A stretch of DNA of 64,000 bases from Streptomonospora mangrovi (lineage in GTDB: Bacteria; Actinomycetota; Actinomycetes; Streptosporangiales; Streptosporangiaceae). The notes beneath the pieces were generated by a model. It worked only from the letters and a program-made list of their open reading frames with translations. It was not told the DNA's origin and did no database searches. The stretch covers positions 30,139-94,138 of the forward strand of contig NZ_JAJAQC010000028.1 in assembly GCF_027604915.1 (NCBI RefSeq), written 5' to 3'. Of this stretch, positions 63,088 to 64,000 are shown in pieces (positions within the stretch are counted from its first letter, which is position 1; each line of letters begins with the position of its first letter). The translations under genes and the position numbers were made by a program.

Positions 63088-63378
63088 GTGGCCGCCAAGA
63101 AGAGCCCAAACGACACCGCCGACCCGCAGGAGCCCATGGACGGCGACACGCCCGAACCCGAGTTGAGCTACGAGCAGGCGCGCGAGGAACTCGACACCGT
63201 CGTGCGGCGACTGGAGGCGGGCGGGCTGACCCTCAAGGAGTCGCTGGCCCTGTGGGAGCGCGGCGAGCGGCTCGCCGTCACCTGCGAGCAGTGGCTGGAG
63301 GGCGCGCGCGCCAAGCTCGCCGTCGCCATGGAGCAGAACACGCCCGACACCCCCCGCGACTCCGAGACCCCCTTCTGA
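63088..63378 (+). CDS. xseB: Exodeoxyribonuclease VII small subunit
   Basis: A 96-aa partner of XseA; the conserved core is YEQAREELDTVVRRLEAGGL, LKESLALWERGERLA and CEQWLEGARAKL. GTG 63088 follows GAAGGGGG. N-terminal ~25 residues are a variable hydrophilic tail. It is 100 bp after xseA. Confidence 0.95.
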   Translation: MAAKKSPNDTADPQEPMDGDTPEPELSYEQAREELDTVVRRLEAGGLTLKESLALWERGERLAVTCEQWLEGARAKLAVAMEQNTPDTPRDSETPF

Positions 63379-63450
63379 CCCGGGGCCGATCCGCCGCTGA
63401 CCCGGCCGACCGCTTATGGCCGGATCCGCTTGTGGCGGCGCCCGTTCCGG

Positions 63451-63479
63451 GCCGCCCGCGCCCGCGTGGTGCGGGCGGC
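63451..63479. terminator. 9-bp hairpin between xseB and the DUF6542 gene
   Basis: GCCGCCCGC (63451-63459) pairs with GCGGGCGGC (63471-63479), ending on the stop codon of the minus-strand gene. Confidence 0.55.
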
Positions 63480-64000
63480 TAGCCGCGGTCGCGCTCGGCG
63501 CGGTCCTCGGCGGCCGTGCGCGGGCGGCGGCCGTTGACCTCGTCGCTGAACGCCCGCACGTTGCGCGGCAGCCCGCGGAAGACCGCGATGACCAGCACCA
63601 GCGCGGTGCCCAGGAACAGCCACGGGGCGACATCGGCCAGGTGGGCGGCCATGCCGATCGCCACGCCGCGCGCGAACCCGCCGTCGCCGATCGTCAGCAG
63701 CATCTCGGCGCCCAGCGCGGCCGTGAAGTAGGCCAGCGGCGGGCTCACCGTCAGCGACAGCAGGTCGGTGGGCCGCACGGTGAGGGCGGCGAGCACGCAG
63801 GCCGCCGTGAAGGCCACCCCGCTGATCTCCGCCCGCGCGGCCAGCCCGCCGGCCAGGGCCGCGGCGAAGCTCACGGCGCAGATCACCAGGATGCCGCCGC
63901 GGCCGGTCAGGCGCGGGCGGCGCGGCGCCGACGCCGGCGCGGCCGCCGGGCGCCGGTGCGCGGGGCGGGGCTGGGCGGCGTCCGGGCGCCGCCGGCCGGC
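63479..64000 (-). CDS. DUF6542 membrane protein (5' end outside window)
   Basis: The frame stays open to the window edge, so at least 173 residues are present. After a Pro/Arg/Ala-rich tail comes LTGRGGILVICAVSFAAALA, further hydrophobic helices (FTAACVLAALTVRPTDLLSL, VSPPLAYFTAALGAEMLL, APWLFLGTALVLVIAVFRGL) and a charged C-terminus. The pattern matches DUF6542, which in streptomycetes is found near ispH and xseA. GTG 63886 is inside the first helix, so the true start is further upstream. Confidence 0.85.
   Translation of the reverse strand, partial: AGRRRPDAAQPRPAHRRPAAAPASAPRRPRLTGRGGILVICAVSFAAALAGGLAARAEISGVAFTAACVLAALTVRPTDLLSLTVSPPLAYFTAALGAEMLLTIGDGGFARGVAIGMAAHLADVAPWLFLGTALVLVIAVFRGLPRNVRAFSDEVNGRRPRTAAEDRAERDRG

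Overview
The window reads as chromosome of a very GC-rich actinomycete, most likely in or near Nocardiopsaceae. Support comes from a mycothiol S-conjugate amidase, an LCP-family glycopolymer ligase, small actinobacterial families (TIGR03089, DUF4307, DUF1707, DUF3352, DUF6542, DUF6879), frequent GTG/TTG starts and leaderless-looking promoters. No rRNA, tRNA, CRISPR array, insertion sequence or transposase was seen. Function calls come from reading motifs; no search was run.

Region 1 (1-16.5 kb) is a cell-envelope glycopolymer locus. It holds the N-terminal part of a nucleotide-sugar dehydrogenase, a GT4 glycosyltransferase, UDP-GlcNAc 2-epimerase (wecB), an unrecognised 587-residue protein, a tandem two-domain glycosyltransferase, another GT4 enzyme, a GT2 polyprenyl-phosphate-type transferase, a GT39-like membrane protein, a TIGR03089 protein and an LCP ligase. 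Together they suggest synthesis of an N-acetylmannosamine(uronate)-containing polymer and its attachment to the wall. A 1.1-kb convergent gap inside it carries degenerate 72/73-bp repeats.

Region 2 (16.5-31 kb) holds an aldo/keto reductase facing an MmyB-type regulator, cystathionine gamma-synthase, and a duplicated module: a GntR/UTRA regulator divergent from a tiny one-TM protein, present twice. Both tiny genes share a two-hairpin leader with an identical loop and stem substitutions that keep pairing, and a third gene encodes a UTRA domain with no HTH. Next come a MoxR-like ATPase/VWA pair, a FIST sensor, a secreted RlpA-like protein and an RDD membrane protein.

Region 3 (31-55.5 kb) is conserved core: greA, DUF4307, mca and its small coupled membrane partner, a DUF255 thioredoxin protein, two Ser/Thr kinases, an ECF-type sigma factor, a cis-prenyltransferase, PhoH, PhoD, a secreted lysozyme-like protein, fumC, an ABC exporter, a DUF3352 protein, glpX, a TetR regulator and ispH.

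Region 4 (55.5-61.6 kb) looks like an accessory block between ispH and xseA/xseB. It has a lipid-droplet-type small protein, a patatin-like phospholipase, and an operon of a 62-aa protein, a 72-aa protein, DUF6879 and an NB-ARC/TPR STAND ATPase. The ATPase carries an N-terminal VQAG motif resembling RHIM-type amyloid signalling motifs. A paralogue of the 72-aa protein lies just beyond the operon. Tandem dyads sit upstream of the operon. The window closes with xseA, xseB and a 5'-truncated DUF6542 membrane protein.

Two convergent gaps (16.55-16.66 kb and 50.08-50.21 kb) contain long G and C homopolymers that are more likely base-calling or assembly damage at strong hairpins than biology.
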